In this document: positions 25,078 to 34,851 of the stretch, piece by piece
Position numbering within the stretch: the first letter of the stretch is position 1
How the letters are laid out: each line of letters begins with the position of its first letter
From: Novosphingobium sp. 9
GTDB taxonomy: Bacteria > Pseudomonadota > Alphaproteobacteria > Sphingomonadales > Sphingomonadaceae
Direction of reading: 5' to 3'
DNA length: 64,000 bases
NCBI RefSeq assembly: GCF_025340265.1
Contig: NZ_CP022708.1
Location: 943,501 to 1,007,500 of the forward strand
The notes under the pieces: model-generated
Database searches by the model: none
Seen by the model: the letters and a program-made list of their open reading frames with translations, nothing else
Told to the model about the DNA's origin: nothing
Made by a program: the position numbers and the translations under genes

Positions 25078-27868
25078 TCAGAACTCGAAGCGCACACCGC
25101 CCATGATGGTGCGACCACTACGCGTGATGACATAAAGGCGCTTGCTGCTGTCCGAGTACTGCTTTTCTGCCTGATTGGTCAGGTTCACGCCATCGAGCGT
25201 AAGCGTGACATGCGGCAGGATCTTGTAGTGCGCCGACATGTCGACATAGACCGTGCCAGCATAGCCCGAGAGATCCTGATCGTAGACAGTCTTGCCGTTG
25301 AGGGTCGATGTGACCGGCGAGGCACTGTAGATGTAGCTCGAACGGTAATTGGCCGAAACGCGCGCATCGAACTTCGCGTCCTGATAATACAGCGTCGCGT
25401 TGGCGTTGATGTGGCTCAAGCCCTCCAGCGTGGTGTTCGCACCGCCTGTATAAACGGTCGAGTAATCATACTTCGAATCCACATAGGTGAAATTGACGAT
25501 ACCACCGAAGTGGTCGAACGGCGCCGGCAGGAACGTGAAATCGCTCTGCGCAGCAAATTCCAAGCCCCACAGGTCGGTCTTGCCCAGATTGATCGGGCGC
25601 GAGAAGCTGGTGACGGTAGTGTCCGCCGTTACGCCCGAGAGCAGCGAGGTGGACAGGCCGGTCTCACTCCACGCCACATTGTTGACGGTCTTGGTGGCGA
25701 TGAAACCATCCAGCGTCTTGTAGAACAGACCACCGGTGATCGAGCCCACCTTGCCAAAGTAGTATTCGACCGCAAGATCGAGATCGGTAGACTTGTAGGG
25801 TTTCAGGTCCGGGTTGCCAACCGAGACCGAAATCTCGTTATTATCGCCTACCGAAACCGTGCCATTCACCGCCAACGCCGAAAGCGAGGGACGGTTGATG
25901 TTCCGGGCGGCCGCCGCGCGGACCTGCAGGTTCGGCGTCAGTTCAAAAATGAAGTTCGCCGCAGGCAGGAAGCCCGAATAGCTGGACGAAACCGAGATCG
26001 CCGTATCGGCACCGGATACCGTGCCGACACCGGTGGAGCCGATGCTGGTGTGGTAGTAGCGCCCGCCGACATTGCCACGGAAGCCGATGCCGCCCAGTTG
26101 GTGGTTCCAGTCATACTGGACCCAGCCTGCCGCCGTACGCTCTTCCACTGCATAGATGCTGTTTTCAGTGCCGGCGAGGTAGCTTTCGCGATCGACGCCC
26201 AGATCCTTCAGCGCCTTGTCGTAATCGACGATCACCCAGTCCTGACCGGAATAGCCGGTATAGGTCTGCGCATAGTCGCTAATGTCGGAACTTACGGTGC
26301 CCGCCTTGAACTGGCTGAGCAGCGCATCGTTGTACGTGCGTTTGTAGCCCGAGTTTTCGAAACGGCGCCATTCCGCACCAGCGCTCAGGTGGTCATCGGG
26401 CGAGAGGTCGTACTTCAGCGAGCCCTGGATATTATCGAACGCGGTATCCTGATAGGTCTCGTTCAGATCGATCTCGTGGGCATGCCAGTTCGCCGGGTTG
26501 CCGGTATCCCACTTGTAGGTATTGACGAGCGAATACGTGCCGCCGGTGTAATCGGAAACGACGTCGCCGTATCCTTCCAGATAGAAGTGGTCGTCCATCG
26601 GCATGTCGTAGCTGGAGCGCTCGATGCCGCCGAGGAAGGTCGCGGTCAGGCCCGGCAGGATGTCGGCATCGCCGCTCAGCACCAGTTGCTTGAAGGTATT
26701 CTTGGTGTGCTGGATACGCGTTTCGGTGGCTGTCTGCGCGCCTGACACGTCGAGATAGGTTACCTCGTTGTTGTCGTTCCACTGGATCGCGTTGATGGTG
26801 GAGTTCGGATAGGTCACCCCGCAAAGGTCTGGCCGCCGCCCAGCCACGTCGAGCCGCCACCGCCGCGCGAGGCAAGGTGCGTCTCGAAACGGTCGTTCTT
26901 GAAGGTGCCGTACAGGCCATCAAGGGTCAGGTGTACGCTGTCGGACGGGTTCCACTGTACCGAGGACGTCAGGCCGAAGCGGTCCTGCGTGCTGTCCCAC
27001 ACCGATTCACGGTTGCCGCGCGCGAACAGCAGCGTGCCGGAATTGATCTTGTCCTGCTCTTCCTGCGTCAGGCTGGAAATGTCCGATCCCGTGGCATTGT
27101 TGGTGCGCCAGCGGTACGTGTCCACGCCCGTTTCGCGGGTCTTGCGATGGCTATAGGCTGCCGAGATCAGAAACCCGAAATTGCCCCAGTTCTTCGAGAA
27201 CAGCGCCGTCACGCGCGGCTGCGCATCCTTGGTCAGGCTGTTGGTGCCAAGCTGGCCCGACAGCGCAATCTTGGTGCCCGCATAATCGAACGGCCGCGCC
27301 GTGTAGAGCCCGACCGTGCCGGCAAGACCACCTTCGGACTGGTCCGCCGAGTACGACTTCTTCACATCCACGCGGTTGAACAGCTCAGCGGCAAAGATGT
27401 TGAAATCGAAGGCACGATCGCGCGAGGCCTGCCCTCGACTGTCCTGCGGACTGTCGACGTTGCCCAGCACTTCCATGCCATTCAACTGCACGCGAGTGAA
27501 GTCAGGACCAAGCCCGCGCAAGCTGATGCGGCGCCCCTCGCCCGCTTCACGGTTGATCGCGATACCCGGCAGGCGCTGGAGCGCTTCGGCCAGATTGAGC
27601 GAAGGAAACGCGGCGATATCGCTGGCGACGATCGAGTCCTGAATGATCGTGGCATTGCGCTTGACGTCGCGCGCCAGCTTCAGGCTGCTGCGAAAGCCGG
27701 TGACGACGATAGCCGATCCATCGTTGCCGGTCGTGGCGATGCTGTCTGCCTGCGTGGCGTTAGTGGCCGCGCCTGACGATGCCTCACCTGAATTGTCTTG
27801 AGCGAAGGCGGGCTGCGCCCCATCGCGAGCGCGGTCGAAATCAGCCAGAGGCTGCGCTTGGTCAACAT
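25078..27868 (-). CDS. TonB-dependent receptor (frame disrupted at 26817 and 27818)
   Basis: Three frames make one receptor of about 930 residues. Segment 1 (ATG 27868) is the signal peptide MLTKRSLWLISTALAM; after the CCCC at 27818-27821 the frame must shift to reach AQPAFAQ. The plug includes VVTGFRSSLKLARDVK, the P-S-L-N-L-A-E-A-L-Q-R-L-P-G motif and R-R-I-S-L-R-G-L-G. A second shift at CCCC 26817-26820 restores F-A-G-V-T-Y-P-N. The C-terminus is G-G-V-R-F-E-F. There is no STN domain. The plug is close to those of sphingomonad and Xanthomonas-type carbohydrate receptors, but no ligand is assigned. Confidence 0.85.
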
Positions 27869-28007
27869 TGTGAAAAAGTCCCCGATCCTGTTTGCGAACC
27901 GGACGGCGCAGATCACGCTGGCCGTCCTATCGCGAGGGGAGAGACGATCGCGACCCGATCGGGGACAGAACTTTTTTATGAAAGTTCAGAGAATTATTTA
28001 TTACACT

Positions 28008-28024
28008 TTGATGTCATACATCAA
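28008..28024. promoter_or_regulatory. Inverted repeat upstream of the second TonB receptor, candidate operator
   Basis: TTGATGT at 28008-28014 and ACATCAA at 28018-28024 are perfect arms around CAT. The site is in AT-rich DNA about 140 bases upstream of the receptor ATG. A regulator is not known; a LacI- or GntR-type protein would be typical for such a dyad. Confidence 0.4.
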
Positions 28025-28150
28025 TATTTGAATATATATAATTGTTTAAATAACAACCCCGCCCCAAGCAAGTTATTAGAGGTAGCTCACTTCCAACTAT
28101 CGTGTTTATCTTGCTCCCTTCCCTCAAGCACGAAGCCGAAGCCAGGCGTC

Positions 28151-28591
28151 TCAACGTTCGCGAAAAGCCTCATCGCCAAGGCGCGTGAACGGCGTCAGCA
28201 GATAACGCATGACCGATCGTCTATCTCCGATCAGATTGACGTCAGCGACCATGCCCGGACCAATAGCCAGCGGCGTCCCCTGTGGCGAGCGAAGGCCGCG
28301 TCCATCTGCACGCACCCGCACGGTATACCGGGATTCCCCGGTCCTCTCGTTGACGGTTGCATCGGGAGATATGCCGACAACCTCTCCTTCAAGACCACCG
28401 TAGACGGCATAGTCGTAGGCTGTGATCTTCACGAGCGCCCGCTGGCCGATCCGCACGAACGCGATGTCCTCGGGCTTGACGGTGGCCTCGATCATCAACG
28501 AGCCGTCGGACGGCACGATTTCCAGCAGTGGATCACCGGTGTTGATTGCCACTGAGAAGTGACCCGGGTGGGTATGGATGTACATTGGCAA
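28151..28591 (-). pseudogene. HlyD-family membrane fusion protein, C-terminal fragment
   Basis: The 146 residues read GDPLLEIVPSDGSLMIEATV followed by K-P-E-D-I-A-F-V-R-I-G-Q and a late beta-barrel with GRGLRSPQGTPLAIGPGMVA and V-N-L-I-G-D-R-R-S-V. This is the C-terminal half of type I secretion adaptors of the HlyD/AprE kind. The N-terminal membrane helix and coiled coil are absent, and upstream sequence does not encode them. No ABC transporter or outer-membrane partner lies nearby, so it is a remnant. Confidence 0.7.
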
Positions 28592-28913
28592 GCGCGGTAT
28601 CGGTGTCGATGTCGGATCCTAACTTCCACGTTCATGCTCGAGCACGTCGTCGACGAACCATAACCTTCCCCGATCATCTCTCGATCACAGCGAGAGGCCA
28701 GAGGTTAAATAGATACCGACAGCCTCTGCTCAAGCGCGCCGAGCGGGATGGTTTCGTTCGGCTAGAATGTTCGACATGTTTGTGCGGGCATCGGCGAGGC
28801 TGGCTAACAACTCCTCGTTGAGAAACTCTTCCCATAGCCAGCCCTTCTGTTCAACCGTCAGCAGAAATGTCATAAAGGCCTGCCACGGAATGCCTTTTTG
28901 GGGTTTTCCGACA
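28592..28913. other. Intergenic stretch without a supported gene
   Basis: About 320 bases before the PLC gene. A frame runs through part of it in phase with the PLC gene (from 28767), but it has no sensible N-terminus and no ribosome site, so I treat it as leader sequence. Confidence 0.5.
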
Positions 28914-30011
28914 ATGGTTTCCTTTACCCGACGCTGCGGACTTCTCGCCTTGAGCCTGCCCTTTGTTGTCCTGGGCGGGACGGCGCTCCCCGCGCTGGCG
29001 ACTGCGCCCGCCCCTTTGCACATGAACGACACCCAGACTGTCGGCACGCATAACAGCTACAAGCAGCCGATGAGCGAGGCCGTGCGCACGGAGGTTGCGG
29101 CCGCGGACCCGCAACTGGCACTGAGGCTCGATTATAGCCATCGCTCATTGCGCGAGCAGCTTGATCACGGCGTGCGGCAGCTCGAAATCGATGTGAACTA
29201 TGATCCCGATGGCGGCTACTATGCGAAAGACAAATCCGATCCTGAACTGCTGAAGCCGGGCTTCAAGGTACTGCACATGGCCTTCAGCGACGCGGCGAGC
29301 AGTTGCGAGCGGCTTGTCACATGCCTTGGGGAAATCCGCGACTGGTCGCGCGCGCATCCGCATCATGTCCCGATCATGCTGATGTTCAATGCCAAGGAAA
29401 CGGCTGACCCGGCCCACGGCAAAGCGGCGATGATGTTCACCGAACAGGCGTTCGACGCGCTCGATGCGGAAATCCGCTCGGTGATCCCGCGCGAGATGCT
29501 GATCGAGCCCGACGATGTGCAGGGCCGCTATCCGACGCTTCGTGATGCCGTGCTGGCCGGTAATTGGCCAACGCTGGCCGCCGCGCGCGGCAAAATCTTC
29601 TTCGCGCTCGACGAGCATGAGAAGAAGGTCGCTATTTATCGCGGCAAGCGCAAATCGCTCGAAGGACGGGTCTTCTTCGTCAATACGGACGAAAATTCTC
29701 CGGCAGCGGCCTACCTCACGATCAACGATCCGATTGCGGAAGGCGCTAGGATTGCACGGGACGTCAAGGCTGGCTTCATCGTGCGCACGCGCGCCGACGC
29801 CGACACGTTCGAAGCCCGGATCAATGATACCAGACGCCGCGAAGCTGCATTCGCCAGCGGCGCGCAATACGTCTCCACCGACTATATATGGGCCGATCCG
29901 CGCTTTTCCGGGGCATATACGGTGAGCCTGCCGGGCAAGGCCATGGTTCGCTGCAACCCGGTCCGCAAACCGGCGGAATGTGTTTCGAGCAGGCTGGCCA
30001 GCGGAGGATGA
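28914..30011 (+). CDS. Secreted Ca2+-dependent PLC-like phosphodiesterase
   Basis: About 365 residues. I use ATG 28914, which starts a signal peptide (TRRCGLLALSLPFVVLGGTALPALA) rather than the longer open frame. The mature enzyme has the phosphatidylinositol-PLC-like TIM-barrel marks: Q-T-V-G-T-H-N-S-Y-K-Q with the first catalytic His, L-D-H-G-V-R-Q-L-E-I-D-V with acidic residues, and L-H-M-A-F-S with the second His. A later S-T-D-Y segment ends the barrel. It probably hydrolyses phosphodiester bonds in phospholipids or related compounds outside the cytoplasm. It is next to a regulator and a TonB receptor, suggesting nutrient scavenging. Confidence 0.75.
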   Translation: MVSFTRRCGLLALSLPFVVLGGTALPALATAPAPLHMNDTQTVGTHNSYKQPMSEAVRTEVAAADPQLALRLDYSHRSLREQLDHGVRQLEIDVNYDPDGGYYAKDKSDPELLKPGFKVLHMAFSDAASSCERLVTCLGEIRDWSRAHPHHVPIMLMFNAKETADPAHGKAAMMFTEQAFDALDAEIRSVIPREMLIEPDDVQGRYPTLRDAVLAGNWPTLAAARGKIFFALDEHEKKVAIYRGKRKSLEGRVFFVNTDENSPAAAYLTINDPIAEGARIARDVKAGFIVRTRADADTFEARINDTRRREAAFASGAQYVSTDYIWADPRFSGAYTVSLPGKAMVRCNPVRKPAECVSSRLASGG

Positions 30012-30066
30012 TCCTGATCGTCGAACAGTCGTGACGACATACCTGCGCTGAGGTAACGCTGCCAGC

Positions 30067-31293
30067 GTGACCCGATCAGACCATCCAGCACATGACGCCC
30101 CTGCCTCGCCAATTGCCAGCGATGTCAGGCCTGATAGTCATGCGATCGTCGAGGCGGGGCTGGATATCATCTATCGCCGTGGGCTGCCGGGACTGACCCT
30201 GCGCCCGCTGGCCGCGCAGGTGGGCGTGAGTGTAACGGCCATTTCCACACGGCTGGGAACGAAAGAACAGGTAATCGAGCACCTGATAGAGGGGGCGTTA
30301 CAGCGAGAGACGCACTTCTTCGATCGCTGGCTGGCCTTGTACGCAAGGACTGCGCCTTCGGACAGTGCTGCCCGTGCGGCCTTGAGTGATCTTGCCTTTC
30401 GGGACTGGATCGGCCCATCGCGAGCGCAGCCGATGTTCCTGATCGAACTGATTCACGAACACGCGCTGCGCCCAGTCTCTTCGCCCGCTCTGGAGCGCTG
30501 GATCGAGGCTGCGGGGGCGTTCTGGTCGACGCTGATCTTCGGCGTGGCGGATCACGCCGAACTTGCGCTGGGGTACATGGTTGATGAGGTGACTTTCGCG
30601 CTCGGAAACGAGCAGGATGCCGGCTACAGCCTGCTGCGCATCCTTTGCCTCCAACGCCTTGCAGCCGGAATCTTCATGCCGGATGGCGGTGATTGCGGCA
30701 CCATCGAGCGATTGATTGCAGCGCTTGAACCTGCCGTGTTGCCCGCATCACCTGGCGATGATCCCAAGCGCCGCAAGATCGCGGAAGGCACGGCGCAAAT
30801 TCTCGTCCACGAGGGCATGGAAGCGGTCACGCACCGATCGGTTGCCCTGGCAGCACAGGTGCCAGCCTCGACGGTCGTCTATCATTTCGGCACGCAACCG
30901 GCACTCGTCATGGCAGGTCTCAATGCCGTGATCCTGCGCTTCCATGGCATGCTGGAACGTGTCGGCGAGGCCTATACGGCGCCGAAGGAAGATGCAGAGA
31001 CGCGCAATGTGACCAAGGCGACCTCGATGCTTGCATTGGCCAGCCTGCGCGAACCCAGCCTGCTGTCGCATGCTCTCGAAATGCGCAGACGGCGCGGCGA
31101 TCGTATCCGCGCAAGCGATCTTCCCGGCCTTGGCTTCCAATCCGGGGCAGGCTTCGATCGAGCGGCCGGGCAAGTCATCGCACTGGCCGTCTACGGAATG
31201 CGCATGGTGGCCATGGCGCGCCAGATCCCTGAACGCGCGTCTTACCGCAGCGCATTTCGTACGCTGGAAGCAGGGATCAGGCCGCATCCCTGA
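30067..31293 (+). CDS. Double-TetR-domain transcriptional regulator
   Basis: GTG start, 408 residues. Two TetR-type helix-turn-helix units lie in one chain: residues about 23-70 (AGLDIIYRRGLPGLTLRPLAAQVGVSVTAI) and about 235-285 (I-A-E-G-T-A-Q-I-L-V-H-E-G-M-E-A-V-T-H-R-S-V-A, then V-P-A-S-T-V-V-Y-H-F-G). Each is followed by a helical ligand-domain-like region. Ordinary TetR proteins are about 200 residues with one such unit, so this is a fused tandem. It may control the TonB receptor just downstream or the PLC gene just upstream. Confidence 0.75.
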   Translation: MTRSDHPAHDAPASPIASDVRPDSHAIVEAGLDIIYRRGLPGLTLRPLAAQVGVSVTAISTRLGTKEQVIEHLIEGALQRETHFFDRWLALYARTAPSDSAARAALSDLAFRDWIGPSRAQPMFLIELIHEHALRPVSSPALERWIEAAGAFWSTLIFGVADHAELALGYMVDEVTFALGNEQDAGYSLLRILCLQRLAAGIFMPDGGDCGTIERLIAALEPAVLPASPGDDPKRRKIAEGTAQILVHEGMEAVTHRSVALAAQVPASTVVYHFGTQPALVMAGLNAVILRFHGMLERVGEAYTAPKEDAETRNVTKATSMLALASLREPSLLSHALEMRRRRGDRIRASDLPGLGFQSGAGFDRAAGQVIALAVYGMRMVAMARQIPERASYRSAFRTLEAGIRPHP

Positions 31294-31464
31294 TGCGAGG
31301 TATCCCCTTATCCTAAAGGCAGAACCCGACGGCCGGACGAGCGAAAAGCGAATTTATTGCCATAAACCATAACTGAACAAGTGTAATTTAGCTGTCACTA
31401 TCGCAACCTAGTGACGCCCCAACATCAGCTGCAACACTCGCTGATTCAGGGGATTTTTGCGATT

Positions 31465-33867
31465 ATGAAGACTTCGGCACGCCTATTGAGCGGGGTTGCA
31501 CTCACGTTCCTTGCAGGCACGTTAACTGAACAAGCGTCTGCTCAGGCCACCTCTCCGCAGCCCGCAGCGCAAAATTCCGGAACGGATAGCGCGGGTATCA
31601 CCGACATTGTCGTTACCGCGCAGCGCCGGGAAGAAAACGCGCAGTCGGTGCCCATTTCGATCACCTCGATTACGGGCGATCAGTTGGAGAAGACCGGCCT
31701 CTACGAATTGACCGATCTGCAATACGTGGTTCCCGGCGTCACCTACGATCCGACCCAGGGCGCTGCCTTCCAGATCCGCGGCGTGGGAAGCACCTCTTTC
31801 GACATGTCGAACGAAAAGTCGGTCAACGTGGTGGTCGATGACGTCGTGATGGACAACCAGCGCGACAACGGCCTGATCGGCCTGACCGATGTGGCGCGCG
31901 TGGACGTGCTGATGGGGCCGCAGGGGACGCTGTTTGGCAAGAACTCCACCTCGGGCGTGATCTCGATCACGACGAACATGCCGGAACTTGGCACATACTC
32001 CGGCAATTTCTACGGCAGCTATGGCGAGCGCAACGACCACAACCTCAACGGTACGGTCAATGTGCCGATCGGCCAGAATGCCGCGCTACGTGTATCGGGT
32101 TTCGAAATCGGCCAGGACGGCTTTGGCAAGTACACGCAGCTCGACAAGAGTCTGGGGCTCGTCCACGAATACGGTGTGCGCGGCAAGTTGCTGTATCAAA
32201 CGACGGACAACCTGCAGATCGTGCTGGCTGGCGAGTACACCCATCATTACGACACGTCGGTGCGCACTTATGTGGGCGGCCCGGCAGGCACGTCCTTTTC
32301 TGCATCGGACGCGATCCTGGCCGAGATGGCGGAACTGGGCGTAAAAAGCGGAACCGATAACGTCAATTCGGCGGACAACCATTTCGGTCGCATCATTTCG
32401 GTCAACAAGGGCGGATCGCTCCATGTAAGCTATGATCTGGGCAGTGTTACGCTAACGTCGATCACGGCCTATCGCGAGGCCACCTATATCAACGATACGC
32501 CCGCAGATCTGCTGCCTGACAACGTGAACGCCTACCTGCCGTTCAACATCGGCTATCTATATTCCAAGAAGTTCAGCGAGGAAGTGCACATCGCATCGCC
32601 GACCGGGCACTTCTTCGAATATCTGATCGGCGCCTTCTACAACAGGCTCACTGCCCGGCAGGATCAGGTGCAATGGGGGCCCCTGGGTGCTGGACCGGTC
32701 TATGACGAGGACGGCGTAGGCATACCCACGCTTTATGCCAACTCGGTTGCCAACGACCCCACGACCGGTGCGATGATCGGCAACACTCGGCGGATGCAGT
32801 CCTATAACGAAACGGCAGCACTGTTCGGCCAGACCAACCTGAACTTCAGCCCGCAGCTCAAGCTCACGCTCGGCGCCCGGTACAATTACGACTGGAACGG
32901 CCAGACGATGAGCTATTTCGATACCGATCCTCTGGCGCTGACCGGCTATGAACCCAGCTTCATTGCCAGCGGCACGGCACCCCCTGCGGATTTCCGTCAT
33001 GGCGGAATGCGCGCGGGTCACTTCACCTATCGCATCGCTCCGCAGTGGGCGATCACGCCCGATATCATGGCCTATGCTACCTATTCCACGGGCTACAAGC
33101 CGGGCGGCATTGCCTTCGTCGGCAATAAATACGACCCATATGGCGCGGAAACCGTCAAAAGCTGGGAAGCCGGCGTCAAGTCGGAATTCCTGAATCACAG
33201 GGTGCGCTTCAACTTCGATGTCTATTCATCGAAGTACAAGGATTTCCAGGCGACGATCCTGACACCGGTGATCAGCGGCGATGGCACTTACACCAATGCA
33301 TCGGCGATCGGTAACGCGCCCGGCCTGCGTTCACGCGGGTTCGAAACCTCGCTGGCGGTAAAGCCGACACGAGACCTGCTGCTGGGCGGCGCCGTGACTT
33401 ATACCAATGCGGTTTTCACCAATTACGTCGCCAGCCCGACGGCGAACTATACCGGCACGCAGCTTACCAACGCGCCGCACTGGATGTTCACGATCAATGC
33501 CGATTACGATCGCGACATCTCATCCAGCTTGAAGGTGAAGGCGCATGTCGACTATGCCTATCGCAGCAGCACGCAGACCGTAACCGGTGCCCTGCTGGGT
33601 GACTGGACTGCACCTGCACGGCAGAATGCCGATGGAACGACGACCCCGAACGCCAGCTATTCGTATGTTCCGTCCTACGGCCTGGTCAACGCACGCGCCA
33701 GCATCGGCAAGATCGACGGCTCAGTCGAGATGGGCATCTATGCCCGCAACCTCTTCAACAAGTACTTCTCGACCGGATACCAGGTGTACGGAACACTGGG
33801 CCTTCTGCACTACACGACCCCGGCAGCCTACCGAACGCTGGGCGTCTACCTGGAATATAAGTTCTAA
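31465..33867 (+). CDS. TonB-dependent receptor
   Basis: About 800 residues from ATG 31465. The signal peptide ends LTEQASAQA, followed by a TonB box region ITDIVVTAQRREENAQSVP and the plug domain (LQYVVPGVTYDPTQGAAFQIRGVGS; G-P-Q-G-T-L-F-G-K-N-S-T-S-G). The barrel ends with L-G-V-Y-L-E-Y-K-F. This subtype, with R-R-E-E-x-x-Q-x-V-P-I, is abundant in sphingomonads. The frame is intact. Substrate is unknown; context with a PLC and a TetR-like regulator suggests uptake of a scavenged nutrient or hydrophobic compound. Confidence 0.85.
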   Translation: MKTSARLLSGVALTFLAGTLTEQASAQATSPQPAAQNSGTDSAGITDIVVTAQRREENAQSVPISITSITGDQLEKTGLYELTDLQYVVPGVTYDPTQGAAFQIRGVGSTSFDMSNEKSVNVVVDDVVMDNQRDNGLIGLTDVARVDVLMGPQGTLFGKNSTSGVISITTNMPELGTYSGNFYGSYGERNDHNLNGTVNVPIGQNAALRVSGFEIGQDGFGKYTQLDKSLGLVHEYGVRGKLLYQTTDNLQIVLAGEYTHHYDTSVRTYVGGPAGTSFSASDAILAEMAELGVKSGTDNVNSADNHFGRIISVNKGGSLHVSYDLGSVTLTSITAYREATYINDTPADLLPDNVNAYLPFNIGYLYSKKFSEEVHIASPTGHFFEYLIGAFYNRLTARQDQVQWGPLGAGPVYDEDGVGIPTLYANSVANDPTTGAMIGNTRRMQSYNETAALFGQTNLNFSPQLKLTLGARYNYDWNGQTMSYFDTDPLALTGYEPSFIASGTAPPADFRHGGMRAGHFTYRIAPQWAITPDIMAYATYSTGYKPGGIAFVGNKYDPYGAETVKSWEAGVKSEFLNHRVRFNFDVYSSKYKDFQATILTPVISGDGTYTNASAIGNAPGLRSRGFETSLAVKPTRDLLLGGAVTYTNAVFTNYVASPTANYTGTQLTNAPHWMFTINADYDRDISSSLKVKAHVDYAYRSSTQTVTGALLGDWTAPARQNADGTTTPNASYSYVPSYGLVNARASIGKIDGSVEMGIYARNLFNKYFSTGYQVYGTLGLLHYTTPAAYRTLGVYLEYKF

Positions 33868-33872
33868 ACAAG

Positions 33873-33908
33873 AAATTCAGCGAGGATGTAAAATTCCTCG
33901 CTGAATTT
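33873..33908. terminator. Rho-independent terminator after the TonB receptor
   Basis: AAATTCAGCGAGGA (33873-33886) pairs with TCCTCGCTGAATTT (33895-33908), a perfect 14-bp stem, five bases after the receptor stop. AT-rich ends supply A and T runs for both directions. Confidence 0.8.
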
Positions 33909-34394
33909 ATATTAAGAAAAAATTATACTTTTGCCACCTCCGCAATATCTTTTAACGCAAAAATATACCTTCATTTGAAATGATGATTTTTGCACTCATA
34001 AAAGTAAATATAATTTCATTGTACTTCATACAGTATTAATCGTCGAAATTTGTAAATGCCCCATCGACTGGAATCCGGCCTTCACTATCATCTTCTTGAG
34101 CGACTTTGCCCTACTTCTTGTCAATCGCGATGCTCGACGAGAACATGATTGCATGGCAAGTTTAGGCGGGCGCTCTCTGGGCTGGGAACGGCAGCTCTAT
34201 TAGCGCCAACTGACGATACAGTCGCTCCCACTCTGCGTTCGAAATCACATTGTCAGACCCGTAAGCCGACATTCGGGCAAGCCCCAAATCCGACCGCGAA
34301 CGTCCGGAAATTGTGTGGGACTGAGCGTGGGACTGGAGAATGCAGAAATATTTTTCTCGTTCTTATTCATATGGTTACGGTAATTGAAAGTTTC

Positions 34395-34673
34395 CTCCCG
34401 CTCCGCCATTTTTCAAAAAATCCTTTGAAATCAGAATCTTATCGATTCTGGCGCAAGATATTTTATTGAACATTTTCAATGGATTACGGATTCCGCTAAA
34501 AACACGCTGTGGGACTGAGCGTGGGATCGACAAAGGCGTTTGCATAAAGCCCTGCTTTCGCTGAGCGTATTAAACCAAAGGCGACAGAGTACGGGATTCG
34601 AACCGTTGATTGCCGAGGTTCAGATCTGCTCGCCACCGTTCGCAAGTATTCAGAAAAAAGAACTCTCTTTCAG
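34395..34673 (+). repeat. Direct repeat copy B, att-like (pairs with 19652-19933)
   Basis: It starts with the same CTCCCGCTCCGCCATTTTT as copy A and keeps the same order of blocks to CTCTCTTTCAG. It lies in the same orientation, about 160 bases before the MarR gene. It is the likely right junction of the island that carries the TonB receptors. No integrase gene is visible beside it. Confidence 0.7.
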
Positions 34674-34831
34674 GGATCGGCCTGCGCAGACTTAATTCGG
34701 CTGTGCGTTCGGGAGATACCGCGATTTCAGTCAGAGGTTGCCGCTTCGTAGCCCACAACTCGTCGCGAAAGCGGCCATGCAGGGATAATTGCAGCGCAAT
34801 CACGCTTGACGACGAGGCGTCCAGAATAGCA

Positions 34832-34851
34832 CATGATGCATATGCATCATG
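34832..34851. promoter_or_regulatory. Perfect 20-bp palindrome over the marR start codon, candidate operator
   Basis: CATGATGCATATGCATCATG is identical to its own reverse complement and contains three possible in-frame ATGs of the MarR gene (34833, 34836, 34842). A MarR dimer bound here would block initiation of its own operon. MarR operators are typically 16-20 bp palindromes. Confidence 0.65.

Larger units (their letters stand above)
33868..34832. other. AT-rich non-coding region with terminator and repeat copy B
   Basis: No gene is supported over about 960 bases. The left part (33915-34060) is strongly AT-rich. GTGGGACTGAGCGTGGGA occurs at about 34317 and again inside repeat copy B. The region marks the right boundary of the putative island. 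Confidence 0.6.

Noticed and set aside
25072..26745. Plus-strand 557-codon frame opposite the second TonB receptor
   Set aside because: The opposite strand encodes a clear receptor with plug and barrel; this frame has no motif.
34149..34469. Plus-strand 106-codon frame in the repeat-B region
   Set aside because: No ribosome site, no domain, and it runs through the repeat, which is otherwise non-coding.
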